Shown here: positions 1 through 6,971 of the stretch, in pieces
Numbering within the stretch: position 1 is the first letter of the stretch
Layout: every line of letters starts with the position of its first letter
Origin: Planctomycetota bacterium
GTDB taxonomy: Bacteria > Planctomycetota > Planctomycetia > Isosphaerales > Isosphaeraceae
Reading direction: 5' to 3'
DNA length: 16,970 nt
Assembly: GCA_021777685.1 (NCBI GenBank)
Contig: JAJYDH010000075.1
Span: 1 to 16,970 of the forward strand
Position numbers and translations under genes: made by a program
Notes under the pieces: model-generated
The model's input: only the letters and a program-made list of their open reading frames with translations
Databases searched by the model: none
What the model was told of the DNA's origin: nothing

Positions 1-278
1 TTCGCCGAGGCGATCGTGATCGCGTTGGCGTAACGGCTCACGTCGACGGCGGCCACCGGGGCGGGCTGTTCGACCCGGGGCACCGCGACCGGCGAGGGCG
101 CCGCGACGGCCCGGCCGGTCGAGGCCGCGACCGGCCTCGGGGCGAATCTCGGGAAATCGAGGGCCGACGGAAAGGCCCGGTCGGACGGCCCGGGTTGAGG
201 CGCGCGGACCACCGGCGCCGCCGATCCTCCGGCGACGGGCGAGGCCGAGAGCGGCAGCGTGGTCGCCAGGCTCGACAC
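1..278 (-). CDS. N-terminal fragment of an unrecognised Pro/Ala-rich protein (runs off the window)
   Basis: This reading frame is open from the left window edge back to a GTG at 276-278, giving about 92 codons without a stop. It reads as a low-complexity Pro/Ala/Val-rich stretch with a more ordered end (VDVSRYANAITIASA) at the edge. Codon third positions are strongly G/C, as in the real genes here. A GAGG lies about 11 bases before the GTG. The frame also stays open upstream of the GTG, where it would read RKLRPFRPTPLALEAICPVS, but no ATG, GTG or TTG occurs there in frame. An ATG at 346-348 (minus) would join that frame if the seven-C run at 335-341 had one more C. The true gene may therefore start at 348 and be interrupted by a frameshift or a sequencing error. 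Function unknown; the composition suggests an exported protein with a flexible linker. Confidence 0.5.
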   Translation of the reverse strand, partial: MSSLATTLPLSASPVAGGSAAPVVRAPQPGPSDRAFPSALDFPRFAPRPVAASTGRAVAAPSPVAVPRVEQPAPVAAVDVSRYANAITIASA

Positions 279-554
279 CGGGCAGATCGCCTCAAGGGCC
301 AGCGGAGTCGGGCGGAACGGACGCAGCTTGCGGTGGGGGGGTACGCATGTGTCGATCCGTCCTCGAAGGGTGTTCGTCCCGGCCCGGCCTCGTCGGAGTT
401 GATGGGTTGGTTTTAGCCGGCCGGCGGGGCCGGACGCAAGGGAAATCTTCCGAATTCATCGGACTCGATCGGGCCCTCTCGTCGGGTCGCGTCCCCGACC
501 GGCGCCGGATTTGCCGTTTCTCCAACAGTCTCGACACACCGGAGGAGAAGTCGC
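279..554. other. Intergenic region before the Mn catalase
   Basis: About 275 bases between the left-edge minus-strand frame and the catalase. It contains the seven-G run at 335-341 and the possible true start (minus ATG at 346-348) of the left-edge gene. No convincing promoter boxes or RNA gene are visible. Confidence 0.5.
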
Positions 555-1283
555 ATGTATCACCATGTCAAGAAGCTGATGTATACGGTCCGCGTCGGCG
601 AGGCCGACCCGAAGTTCGGCCGGATGCTCCTGGAGCAGTTCGGCGGGGCCAACGGCGAGCTGGCCGCGGCCATGCAGTACTCGATCCAGGGGCTCAACTG
701 CGAGGACCCCGCCCGCAAGGACCTGCTGATGGACATCGGGACCGAGGAGCTGAGCCACCTGGAGGTGATCGGCTCCCTCGCCCGGCTCCACCTGAAGCCC
801 ACCAAGGCGTCGAGGGAGGCCGCCGACGCCGACCCGCTGGTCGCCATCTGCGGCGGCGGGGGCGTCGGCCTGTTCAACTCGCAGGGCAACCCCTGGACCG
901 CCGATTATCTCAAGATCACCGGCGAGCTCGACGTCGACCTCCGGAGCAACATCGCCGCCGAGGCCCGCGCCAAGATCGTCTACGAGCGGCTGATCGACTT
1001 CACCAACGACAGCGGCACCAAGGACGCACTCCAGTTCCTCATGACTCGCGAGATCACGCACATGAAGGCGTTCATGCTCGCCCTGCAGAGCATGGGCAAG
1101 GACCCGCTCAAGATCGGCGAGATCCCGCCCACGCCCGGCCTGGTCGACCAGTTCTTCAACGACTCGACCGGCGAAGGCGACGCGGGCAAGGAATTCCGGG
1201 GCCCCTGGAACGAGGGGAACGGATTCCAGTTCGTCGAGGCCCCCGCCTTCAAGGAGCTGCGCGACAGGTCCGGCTCTCGATGA
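555..1283 (+). CDS. Manganese catalase
   Basis: Dinuclear manganese catalase, which disproportionates hydrogen peroxide to water and oxygen without heme, probably in the cytoplasm. The 242-aa product is a ferritin-like four-helix protein. The di-Mn ligands can be placed by the spacing known for the Lactobacillus plantarum enzyme: E35 (GANGELAAAMQY), E65 and H68 (TEELSHLE), E136 (AAEARAK) and H169 (REITHMKAF), with E166 in the second-shell position. The start is the ATG preceded by GGAGG at 541-545, nine bases upstream. The protein is somewhat shorter than many family members (about 270-300 aa), mostly at the C-terminus, where it ends soon after a Phe/Pro-rich tail. It stands alone on the plus strand with a hairpin terminator directly behind it, so it is probably monocistronic. 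A stress role is inferred from the family; no regulator is visible nearby. Confidence 0.95.
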   Translation: MYHHVKKLMYTVRVGEADPKFGRMLLEQFGGANGELAAAMQYSIQGLNCEDPARKDLLMDIGTEELSHLEVIGSLARLHLKPTKASREAADADPLVAICGGGGVGLFNSQGNPWTADYLKITGELDVDLRSNIAAEARAKIVYERLIDFTNDSGTKDALQFLMTREITHMKAFMLALQSMGKDPLKIGEIPPTPGLVDQFFNDSTGEGDAGKEFRGPWNEGNGFQFVEAPAFKELRDRSGSR

Positions 1284-1290
1284 GTCCTGT

Positions 1291-1347
1291 CGATCGAAAT
1301 CCCGGGCGGGGCGGCCCTCGCGAGCCGCCCCGCTCGCTTTTCGATCG
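1291..1347 (+). terminator. Hairpin terminator behind the Mn catalase
   Basis: A perfect 10-bp GC stem (gcggggcggc at 1306-1315 with gccgccccgc at 1324-1333, 8-base loop) is followed by TCGCTTTT at 1334-1341. An outer stem also forms, cgatcgaaa at 1291-1299 with tttcgatcg at 1339-1347, so the element has A and T tracts on both sides and could stop transcription from either direction. It lies 8 bases after the catalase stop codon. Confidence 0.7.
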
Positions 1348-1426
1348 CGTCTGCGAGCCGAGATCTCCTGTGGCCGTCACGCAGTGGGTCAACGGTCGAT
1401 TTATGTTGTAACGAATTCGAGAAGAT

Positions 1427-1508
1427 GAAGTAGGGTGGGTCGAGCCTCGGACGAGCCCCACCACGCATCCGTGGTGGGGCTCGTCCGAGGCTCGACCCGC
1501 CCTACTTC
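1427..1508. repeat. 39-bp near-perfect palindrome with a 4-base loop
   Basis: Arms 1427-1465 and 1470-1508 are complementary over 39 bp with one T/G mismatch that would be a G-U pair in RNA; the loop is CATC at 1466-1469. The outer ends read GAAGTAGGG and CCCTACTTC. It sits between the convergent catalase and the minus-strand Tat-signal gene. The size and extreme symmetry fit a dispersed REP/MITE-like palindrome better than a simple terminator, and there is no T-run. It could still fold in transcripts from both sides. Confidence 0.8.
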
Positions 1509-1565
1509 TACTCAGATCTCAGATCCCAGCTCGGGTGCGATCGCAACCGTTCAGGGAGAGCCGCG

Positions 1566-1877
1566 TCAGACCTCGGCGTAGAGGACCGACCACCCGCGAT
1601 CCCCCTCGGGGGCGAGCAGGACGCTCTTGCCGGCCCCGATCCCCCGAGGGCCGACGTGGGACGCCCGGAGCACCCGGCCGTCGATCAAGATGACCTCGCC
1701 GCTCGAAGGGGCGACGCTCGAACCCCCCGCCAGCCCGCGAGGGCCCACCCGGCCATAGACCGGGCCGGGCGGCTCGGCACGAGGCGAGGCTCCGAGGGCC
1801 CGTCGGCCGACGGCGAGGGCGGCGATCGCGCCCGAGGACTTGGCGAGGAAGGCGCGTCGGGACAGTGGATCGATCAT
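1566..1877 (-). CDS. Small Tat-signal protein of unknown function
   Basis: A 103-aa product beginning MIDPLSRRAFLAKSSGAIAA. SRRAFL at residues 6-11 is a good twin-arginine motif, followed by a short hydrophobic stretch (AIAALAV) and a likely cleavage region near residues 29-31. The exported part would be about 70 residues, with a central strand-like segment (GEVILIDGRVL) and a glycine-rich part near 78-86. I recognise no domain. The ATG at 1875-1877 is chosen because GAGGAG lies about ten bases upstream and because it puts the Tat motif at the N-terminus. A GTG that overlaps the DUF1501 stop codon would add 41 residues ahead of the Tat motif and is less likely. It lies 125 bases downstream of the DUF1501 gene on the same strand and may be co-transcribed with it, both being Tat-type. 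Confidence 0.7.
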   Translation of the reverse strand: MIDPLSRRAFLAKSSGAIAALAVGRRALGASPRAEPPGPVYGRVGPRGLAGGSSVAPSSGEVILIDGRVLRASHVGPRGIGAGKSVLLAPEGDRGWSVLYAEV

Positions 1878-2002
1878 CGCTCGGCATCTCCTCGGGATGG
1901 CGACCGGCCCGCGCCCGGGGTCTCCTCCCCCGACCCGTCCTGACCGGCCTGGCGGGAAATGCCCTGCAATTCGCGGTCCTTCGCCCCGAGCGACCCCGAA
2001 GA

Positions 2003-3397
2003 TCACGCGAACAGCGGCGTCAGCGGGCTGCCCGTGTTGATCTGGAGCGGCCGGCCGAGGGGGTCGCGGACCTCGGTCGCCGGGTCGATCCCCAGCGCGT
2101 GGAGGATCGTCGCGCCCAGGTCCTCGGGCGAGACCGGGTCCCTCGAAGGATACGCCGCCCAGCGGTCGCTCGCCCCGTGGACCTGACCGCCCGCGATCCC
2201 CCCGCCGGCCAGGGCGGCCGAATAGCACCGGGGCCAGTGCTCGCGGCCGGCGTTGGCGGCGGTGATCCGAGGGGCCCGGCCGAACTCGCCGGCCCAGACG
2301 ACCAGCGTCTCGTCCAGGAGCCCCCGGGCGTCCAGGTCGTCGAGCAGCGCGGCGAAGCCCCGGTCGGCCGGCGGCATCAGGTCGCGCTTGAGCCGGTTGA
2401 AGTTGTCGCCGTGCGTGTCCCAGAAGTTCCGGCCGTCGTCGTGCCAGTTCACCGTGGCCAGGCCGACCCCGGCCTCGACCAGCCGGCGGGCCAGGAGCAG
2501 GCATTGTCCGTGGATGTTCCGGCCGTAGCGGTCGCGGATCTTCGGGTCCTCGCGATCGAGCTGGAACGCGCCCCGGGCCTCGGCCGAGACCAGCGCGTCG
2601 AGCGCCCGGCCCTGGAAGCCGTCCCAGGCGCCGGGCCCGACTCCCGGGATGTCGGCCCCCTTCGACAGCCCGGCCAGCAGGTCCCTGCGACCCCCGAGCC
2701 TGCCCGCGTCCACGCCCTCGGGCAGGCCGAGCCCGCCGACCTGGAAGCCTGGCGCGTTGGGGTCGCCCTCGACGCGGAACGGGTCGAACCCCTTGCCGAG
2801 CCAGCCGCCGTGCTGGCCGGGGGCCTTGCCCCCCGGAGCGGCGGGGTGCGCGACGGTCCACGGCATCGTCACGGCCGTCGGCACCGCCCCCCTCGTCGGC
2901 CGGAGTTTGCTCACGAGCGACCCCAGGTGCGGCCAGTCGCCCGGGGACGGCGGGGCCGAGTCGGAGTTGGGCGTCGGCGCCAGGTGCCCGGTCAGGAGCC
3001 GATGGGCCGTCGACAGGTGCGCGGGGTCGCCGTGGGACATCGACCGGACCACCGCCAGCCGGTGCGTCTGGGCGGCCAGGAGTGGGAAATGCTCGGAGAT
3101 CCGCAGGCCGGGCGTCCTCGTGGCGATCGTGGCGAACTCGCCTCGGATCTCGCTCGGGGCGTCGGGCTTGGGGTCCCAGGTGTCGAGCTGGCTCGGCCCG
3201 CCCCACTGGAAGATCAGGATGCACGACTTCGCCCGGCCGAACCCCGGGCCCGACGACGAGCCCTCACCCCTGGCCCGCGCCCGGAACAGCTCCGGCAGGC
3301 CCAGGCCGAGCGACCCCAGGACCCCCGCCCGGAGCGCCTCGCGCCGGGAAGGATGCCGGAACCCTCGACACCCGCCGTTCGCCCCCAGGTCTGCCAT
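2003..3397 (-). CDS. DUF1501 family Tat-exported protein
   Basis: A 464-aa member of the DUF1501 family, which is abundant in Planctomycetota and structurally related to the alkaline phosphatase/sulfatase superfamily; its substrate is not known. Residues 17-38 (SRREALRAGVLGSLGLGLPELF) are the typical twin-arginine leader of the family. Further hallmarks are IFQWGGPSQLDTWDPKP (62-78), SMSHGDPAHLSTAHRLLTG (119-137), DTHGDNF (327-333), GEFGRAP (370-376) and GREHWP (384-389). The last two resemble the metal-site segments of the superfamily. The ATG at 3395-3397 is preceded by GAGG eight bases upstream; a TTG ten codons earlier is possible but has no better site. In planctomycetes these genes often follow a DUF1549/DUF1553 cytochrome-type partner. 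None is present here, so the gene stands apart from that usual pairing. Confidence 0.92.
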   Translation of the reverse strand: MADLGANGGCRGFRHPSRREALRAGVLGSLGLGLPELFRARARGEGSSSGPGFGRAKSCILIFQWGGPSQLDTWDPKPDAPSEIRGEFATIATRTPGLRISEHFPLLAAQTHRLAVVRSMSHGDPAHLSTAHRLLTGHLAPTPNSDSAPPSPGDWPHLGSLVSKLRPTRGAVPTAVTMPWTVAHPAAPGGKAPGQHGGWLGKGFDPFRVEGDPNAPGFQVGGLGLPEGVDAGRLGGRRDLLAGLSKGADIPGVGPGAWDGFQGRALDALVSAEARGAFQLDREDPKIRDRYGRNIHGQCLLLARRLVEAGVGLATVNWHDDGRNFWDTHGDNFNRLKRDLMPPADRGFAALLDDLDARGLLDETLVVWAGEFGRAPRITAANAGREHWPRCYSAALAGGGIAGGQVHGASDRWAAYPSRDPVSPEDLGATILHALGIDPATEVRDPLGRPLQINTGSPLTPLFA

Positions 3398-3472
3398 GAA
3401 GCTGGCCTCTTCGCCCGCGATGTTCAACTTTCCGTCAACAATCCTACCCGTAGTCTACCCGATGGACTTGAT

Positions 3473-3648
3473 GAGGGGAAGAAGGACTAACCGCCAAGGC
3501 GCCAGGGCCGCCAAGAAGACGCGGAGCAGAGAGGGAGGGAGAAAAGATTCAAAAGCATTCAGATTGAATGCTCTATCTTCCCACTTCCTCCTCCGCGTCT
3601 TCTTGGCGGCCCTGGCGACCTTGGCGTCTTGGCGGTTCAACTTCCCCT
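3473..3648. repeat. Long imperfect palindrome with CGCCAAG units
   Basis: Two arms, about 3473-3561 and 3565-3648, are inverted copies of each other. Both outer ends read GAGGGGAAG toward the centre, then AACCGCCAAG, then a 25-bp identical block with GCCGCCAAGAAGACGCGG, then a purine-rich part. The centre is an 8-bp hairpin (agcattca at 3554-3561, tgaatgct at 3565-3572). The right arm has one more CGCCAAG-type unit than the left. The right end covers the stop codon and last codons of the M14 gene. It looks like a non-coding, MITE-like or structured repeat. Confidence 0.75.
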
Positions 3649-5250
3649 CTCCAGTGGCACCGTGGCGATCTCGACCGGCCGGGCCAGCCGCGCGATGGGA
3701 TGGTCGGACTCCCGGCCGGGCGCGAGGGCGTCGTCGAGGAAGTTCCAGGCGAGCAGCCCGTCGTCGGAGCGGGCCTCCAGCAGATAGACCGCCAGCGAGC
3801 CCAGCGGCTGCGCGGTCCGGACGACGAGCGTGCCGGCCGGGAAGGTCCGGTCCCGCCGGGCGACCCTCGAATCGTTCACGCGGATCATCCGGTGCCCCTC
3901 GGACGGCCGGACGTCGCGGGCGAAGTCGGTGACGGTCTCGACCTCGACGCCGAGCCTCACCTCTTCCTTCAACGATTCGACGCGGATACCGTGGGCAAGC
4001 AGGGTCTCGACGACCCGGCCCGACCCGGGCGGGATCAGGTAGGCGAACGGCCGGGAAACCTCCAGATCGGCGGCGAAATCCTGCTCGATCGCGCACGGGT
4101 AATCCCTCGGCTGCGCGGTGGCGACCCTCTTGCCGCCGACCTCGCGCTCGACGAACCCCAGGACGTCCACCTTCCCCGGAAAGGCCCGAGGTTTCGAGCG
4201 GATCGCCACGCGGTCGCCCGGCTCCAGGCCGGCGGCGATGGTCCTTCGCCGGGCGTCATCGAGCAGGATGCGGATCTCGTCGCGGTGCCCGTCGGCGAAT
4301 TCCAGGAGGGCGAGGCAGAAGTCGCGGGTCGCCAGGACGCGGTCCTTGAACGGGGCGTAAGAATAGGCTTCCGACAGCACCGAGAGCCGGTCCCGGAGCC
4401 CGATATAGGTCGTGCCGAACCGGGGCGTCGCCGGGAACGACGTCCAGCGCGTGTGGTCGTCCTCGAAGTTCCCGTAGAAGAACGACCGATACCCCGACCG
4501 CCGCTCCAGCGAGCCCCCGGCCTCGGGAAAGAGCCTCGACCGCGAGAACGCGATCAGCCGAGGGTCCCCCGCCGGGTTCTTCGGCCCCTCATACGTGATC
4601 GTGTAACGGTGGTGCGAGCCGTTGGTGGTGTGAGTATCGATCGTCAGGTGCGGGTCCCATTCGGTCAGGAACCGGACGAGAGCCCGCGTCTCGGGGGCTT
4701 CGAGCTTCATGAAGTCGCGGTTCAGGTCGAGCCCGGCCGCGTTCGCCCGCCGGCCCATCCCCTCCTCCGGCCCGACCTGCCCCGGCCGGTTGTCCTTCGA
4801 GACCCGCTCGTTACCGTCCGCGTTGTAGATCGGCGCGACGGCCAGAATCAGGTGTTTGAGCAAGGGATGATCCGGCCTTGCGATCAAGTCGCGGACCAGC
4901 ATCGGCAGCGCCTCCTTGCCGCAGACTTCCCCCGCGTGGATGTTGCCGAGCAGGAAGACCACCAGCTTGCCCGAGGCCTTCGCCTCGGCCGGGGTCGAGA
5001 CCGGAGGGTCCGCCACGATCAAGAGCGGCAGGCTCCGCCCCTCGCCGGACTTGCCCAGCTCGATCGGCCGGACCAACGGCGACGACCGTGCCAGGCGCTC
5101 GCAGAGGTCAACGACCTCGGCATGCCGGGCCGTCGCCCGGAAGCCGGACTTCTCGGCGACGGTGAGCAGGTCGTCCGGAGGCGCGGCGAAGGCCGAGAGG
5201 GGACAGATCAGGATCAGCGAGGCCGCCCAACCGGAGGATACGCGAAGCAT
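3637..5250 (-). CDS. Secreted M14-family zinc carboxypeptidase-like protein
   Basis: A 537-aa peptidase with a Sec signal peptide (residues 1-22, ending SAFA|APP). The M14 zinc site is visible: H105 and E108 in NIHAGEVCGKEA and H207 in TIDTHTTNG. The substrate-binding segments YNADGNER (142-149) and LDLNRDF (174-180, R178 matching the carboxypeptidase A arginine) are present, and E294 in VLSEAYS is the likely catalytic glutamate. About 220 residues follow the peptidase domain and look like beta-rich accessory sequence of unknown role. It probably trims peptides outside the cytoplasm. The start at 5248-5250 has AGAGGA six bases upstream and puts the signal peptide first; the ATG five codons earlier lacks a ribosome site. 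The last codons and the stop come from the arm of the 3473-3648 palindrome. The gene is divergent from the MFS exporter, with 211 bases between them. Confidence 0.9.
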   Translation of the reverse strand: MLRVSSGWAASLILICPLSAFAAPPDDLLTVAEKSGFRATARHAEVVDLCERLARSSPLVRPIELGKSGEGRSLPLLIVADPPVSTPAEAKASGKLVVFLLGNIHAGEVCGKEALPMLVRDLIARPDHPLLKHLILAVAPIYNADGNERVSKDNRPGQVGPEEGMGRRANAAGLDLNRDFMKLEAPETRALVRFLTEWDPHLTIDTHTTNGSHHRYTITYEGPKNPAGDPRLIAFSRSRLFPEAGGSLERRSGYRSFFYGNFEDDHTRWTSFPATPRFGTTYIGLRDRLSVLSEAYSYAPFKDRVLATRDFCLALLEFADGHRDEIRILLDDARRRTIAAGLEPGDRVAIRSKPRAFPGKVDVLGFVEREVGGKRVATAQPRDYPCAIEQDFAADLEVSRPFAYLIPPGSGRVVETLLAHGIRVESLKEEVRLGVEVETVTDFARDVRPSEGHRMIRVNDSRVARRDRTFPAGTLVVRTAQPLGSLAVYLLEARSDDGLLAWNFLDDALAPGRESDHPIARLARPVEIATVPLERGS

Positions 5251-5461
5251 CCGGATTCCTCTCATCTCGGGGCCGCGGCCCGGCCAAAGCCTCTCTTCGA
5301 ACTGGGTCGTGGGTCGATTGTCGCCGGGTGGCACGCGGTCCGGTATCCCGGCCCGGCGGAACATCAGGCTGCCCTCCTCGAAAAGCCGGCGAGGTTGACC
5401 GATTCGCTAAAATCCGGAGGTTATCTTCATTCGAACAGGACGACCCGAGAGAGGCCGCCGG
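5251..5461. other. Divergent promoter region of M14 peptidase and MFS exporter
   Basis: A 211-base spacer that must hold promoters for both genes. TTGACC (5395-5400) and TTATCT (5421-5426) resemble promoter boxes for the exporter but are 20 bases apart, too far for a standard sigma-70 promoter. No operator palindrome is apparent. Confidence 0.3.
5257..5262 (-). promoter_or_regulatory. Ribosome binding site deciding the M14 start
   Basis: AGAGGA on the minus strand lies six bases before the ATG at 5248-5250. It is embedded directly after an in-frame upstream ATG (5263-5265) that has no such site. This favours the shorter, 537-aa product. Confidence 0.55.
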
Positions 5462-6961
5462 ATGCAGGACGCTCTGATCGACGGGCCGACGAATGTCTGG
5501 GCCCCTCCGGCCGAGGAAGACAAGGCCGGGCCGCCGGTCCATCCCGACGCCTCGCTGGCCCTGCTCTGCGTGGCCCAGTTGATGCTGGTGCTGGATTTCT
5601 CGATCGTGAACGTCGCCCTGCCGTCGATGAAGGTCGACCTGGGGTTCACGGCGTCGGGGCTCCAGTGGGTCATCAGCGCGTATGCCCTGACCTTCGGCGG
5701 GTTCCTGATGCTGGGCGGGCTGGCGGCCGACCTGTTCGGCCGGCGGCGGGTGTTCATGAGCGGGCTGGCGCTGTTCTCGGCCGCCTCGCTGGCGGGCGGT
5801 TTCGCCCGGGCGTCGTGGGTACTGGTCGCGGCCCGGGCGTTGCAAGGGGTCGGCGGGGCGATCGTCTCCCCGGCGGCGCTGTCGCTGCTGACCACGACCT
5901 TCGCCGAAGGGCCGGCGAGGAACCGGGCGATGGGCTGGTTCGGGACGATGAGCACGGTGGGCTTCGCCGTCGGGATGATGCTCGGCGGCCTGCTCACCGG
6001 CTGGGTCGGCTGGGAGTGGGTGATGTTCATCAACGTCCCCATCGGCCTGGCGGTGATCGGCCTGTCGCCCCTGCTCCTGTCCCCGGGCGGCGACGACCGG
6101 CCGGTGGTCGGGTTCGACCTGCTCGGCGCGGCCCTCATCACCGGGGCGGCGGCCTCGCTGGTCTACGCCCTGTCGGACGCCGAGAACGTGGGCTGGACGT
6201 CCCGGCAGACGCTCGCCCTGCTGGCGGCGTCGGCGGCGCAGCTCGTCGCGTTCGTCGTCGTCGAGGGCCGCGTGAAGCACCCGCTGGTCCCGCTGGCGAT
6301 CTTCCGGAGGCGGAACCTGGTCGGGGCGAACTTCGTCGGCTTCCTGCTGGCGGCGGGGGTCCCGGCGATGATCCTGCTGACGACCTTCCACATGCAGTTG
6401 CACCTGGGCTATTCGCCGTTCGACACCGGCCTGGCGTTCATGCCGCACGCGATCGTGGCGTTCGTGGCGGCGAGGGTGGTGCCCCGGGTGGTCGACCGGT
6501 TCGGCCCCCGGCCGATCATGGCGTGGGGCTCGGCGATCTTCGGCGGGTCGGTCCTGCTCCTGGCCGCGATCACGCCGACGGGCCCCTATGCGATCGAGCT
6601 GCTGCCGGGCCTGGCGATCACCCCGGTCGGCATCCTTTTCGGGTTCATCGCGAGCATGATCGCGGCGACCTCGGGGATGCCCGACGACGAGCAGGGGCTG
6701 GCCTCGGGCCTGCTGGCGACCTGCCAGCAGATCGGCCAGGCGCTCGGGTTGGCGGTGATCCTCAACGTGGTCGCCTTCGCCGAGCGCCGGGCCGTCGGGG
6801 CCGGTTTGGCCGAGGCTCCCGCCCGGGTCCAGGGCTACCGGTGGGGCTTCGCGGTCGAGGCCGGCTTCGCGGCGCTGGCGGTCCTGGTCGCGCTGGTCGT
6901 GGTGCGGAAGTCGCCGAGGGGAGCGGCCTCGGGGTCGCGTCCGGTCGTCGCGGTCCATTGA
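5462..6961 (+). CDS. MFS transporter, DHA2 (14-TMS, EmrB/QacA-like) family
   Basis: A 499-aa inner-membrane proton-driven exporter. After a 30-residue hydrophilic N-terminus, the first membrane segment carries motif D1 (LDFSIVNVALP, 44-54). Motif A follows in the loop after helix 2 (GGLAADLFGRRR, 85-96), then motif B (VAARALQGVGGAIVSP, 122-137) and a motif C-like helix (GFAVGMMLGGLLTG, 167-180). Length and hydrophobic pattern fit 14 helices, the drug/H+ antiporter 2 layout. The substrate cannot be read from sequence. The ATG has GAGAGAGG about seven bases upstream. No TetR-, MarR- or HlyD-type partner is nearby, unlike many emrAB operons, so it seems to stand alone. It converges with the M64 peptidase gene, with only ten bases between the two stops. 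Confidence 0.93.
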   Translation: MQDALIDGPTNVWAPPAEEDKAGPPVHPDASLALLCVAQLMLVLDFSIVNVALPSMKVDLGFTASGLQWVISAYALTFGGFLMLGGLAADLFGRRRVFMSGLALFSAASLAGGFARASWVLVAARALQGVGGAIVSPAALSLLTTTFAEGPARNRAMGWFGTMSTVGFAVGMMLGGLLTGWVGWEWVMFINVPIGLAVIGLSPLLLSPGGDDRPVVGFDLLGAALITGAAASLVYALSDAENVGWTSRQTLALLAASAAQLVAFVVVEGRVKHPLVPLAIFRRRNLVGANFVGFLLAAGVPAMILLTTFHMQLHLGYSPFDTGLAFMPHAIVAFVAARVVPRVVDRFGPRPIMAWGSAIFGGSVLLLAAITPTGPYAIELLPGLAITPVGILFGFIASMIAATSGMPDDEQGLASGLLATCQQIGQALGLAVILNVVAFAERRAVGAGLAEAPARVQGYRWGFAVEAGFAALAVLVALVVVRKSPRGAASGSRPVVAVH

Positions 6962-6971
6962 TCGGCTTCCG

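Noticed and set aside
555..1283. Linking the Mn catalase to the lipoxygenase/P450 pair, as in catalase-related allene oxide synthase systems
   Set aside because: Those systems use heme catalase-like proteins, while this one is a di-manganese enzyme about 12 kb away behind its own terminator.
5395..5426. TTGACC ... TAAAAT / TTATCT as a promoter for the MFS gene
   Set aside because: TAAAAT is only 7 bases from TTGACC and TTATCT is 20 bases away; neither spacing fits a standard sigma-70 promoter.
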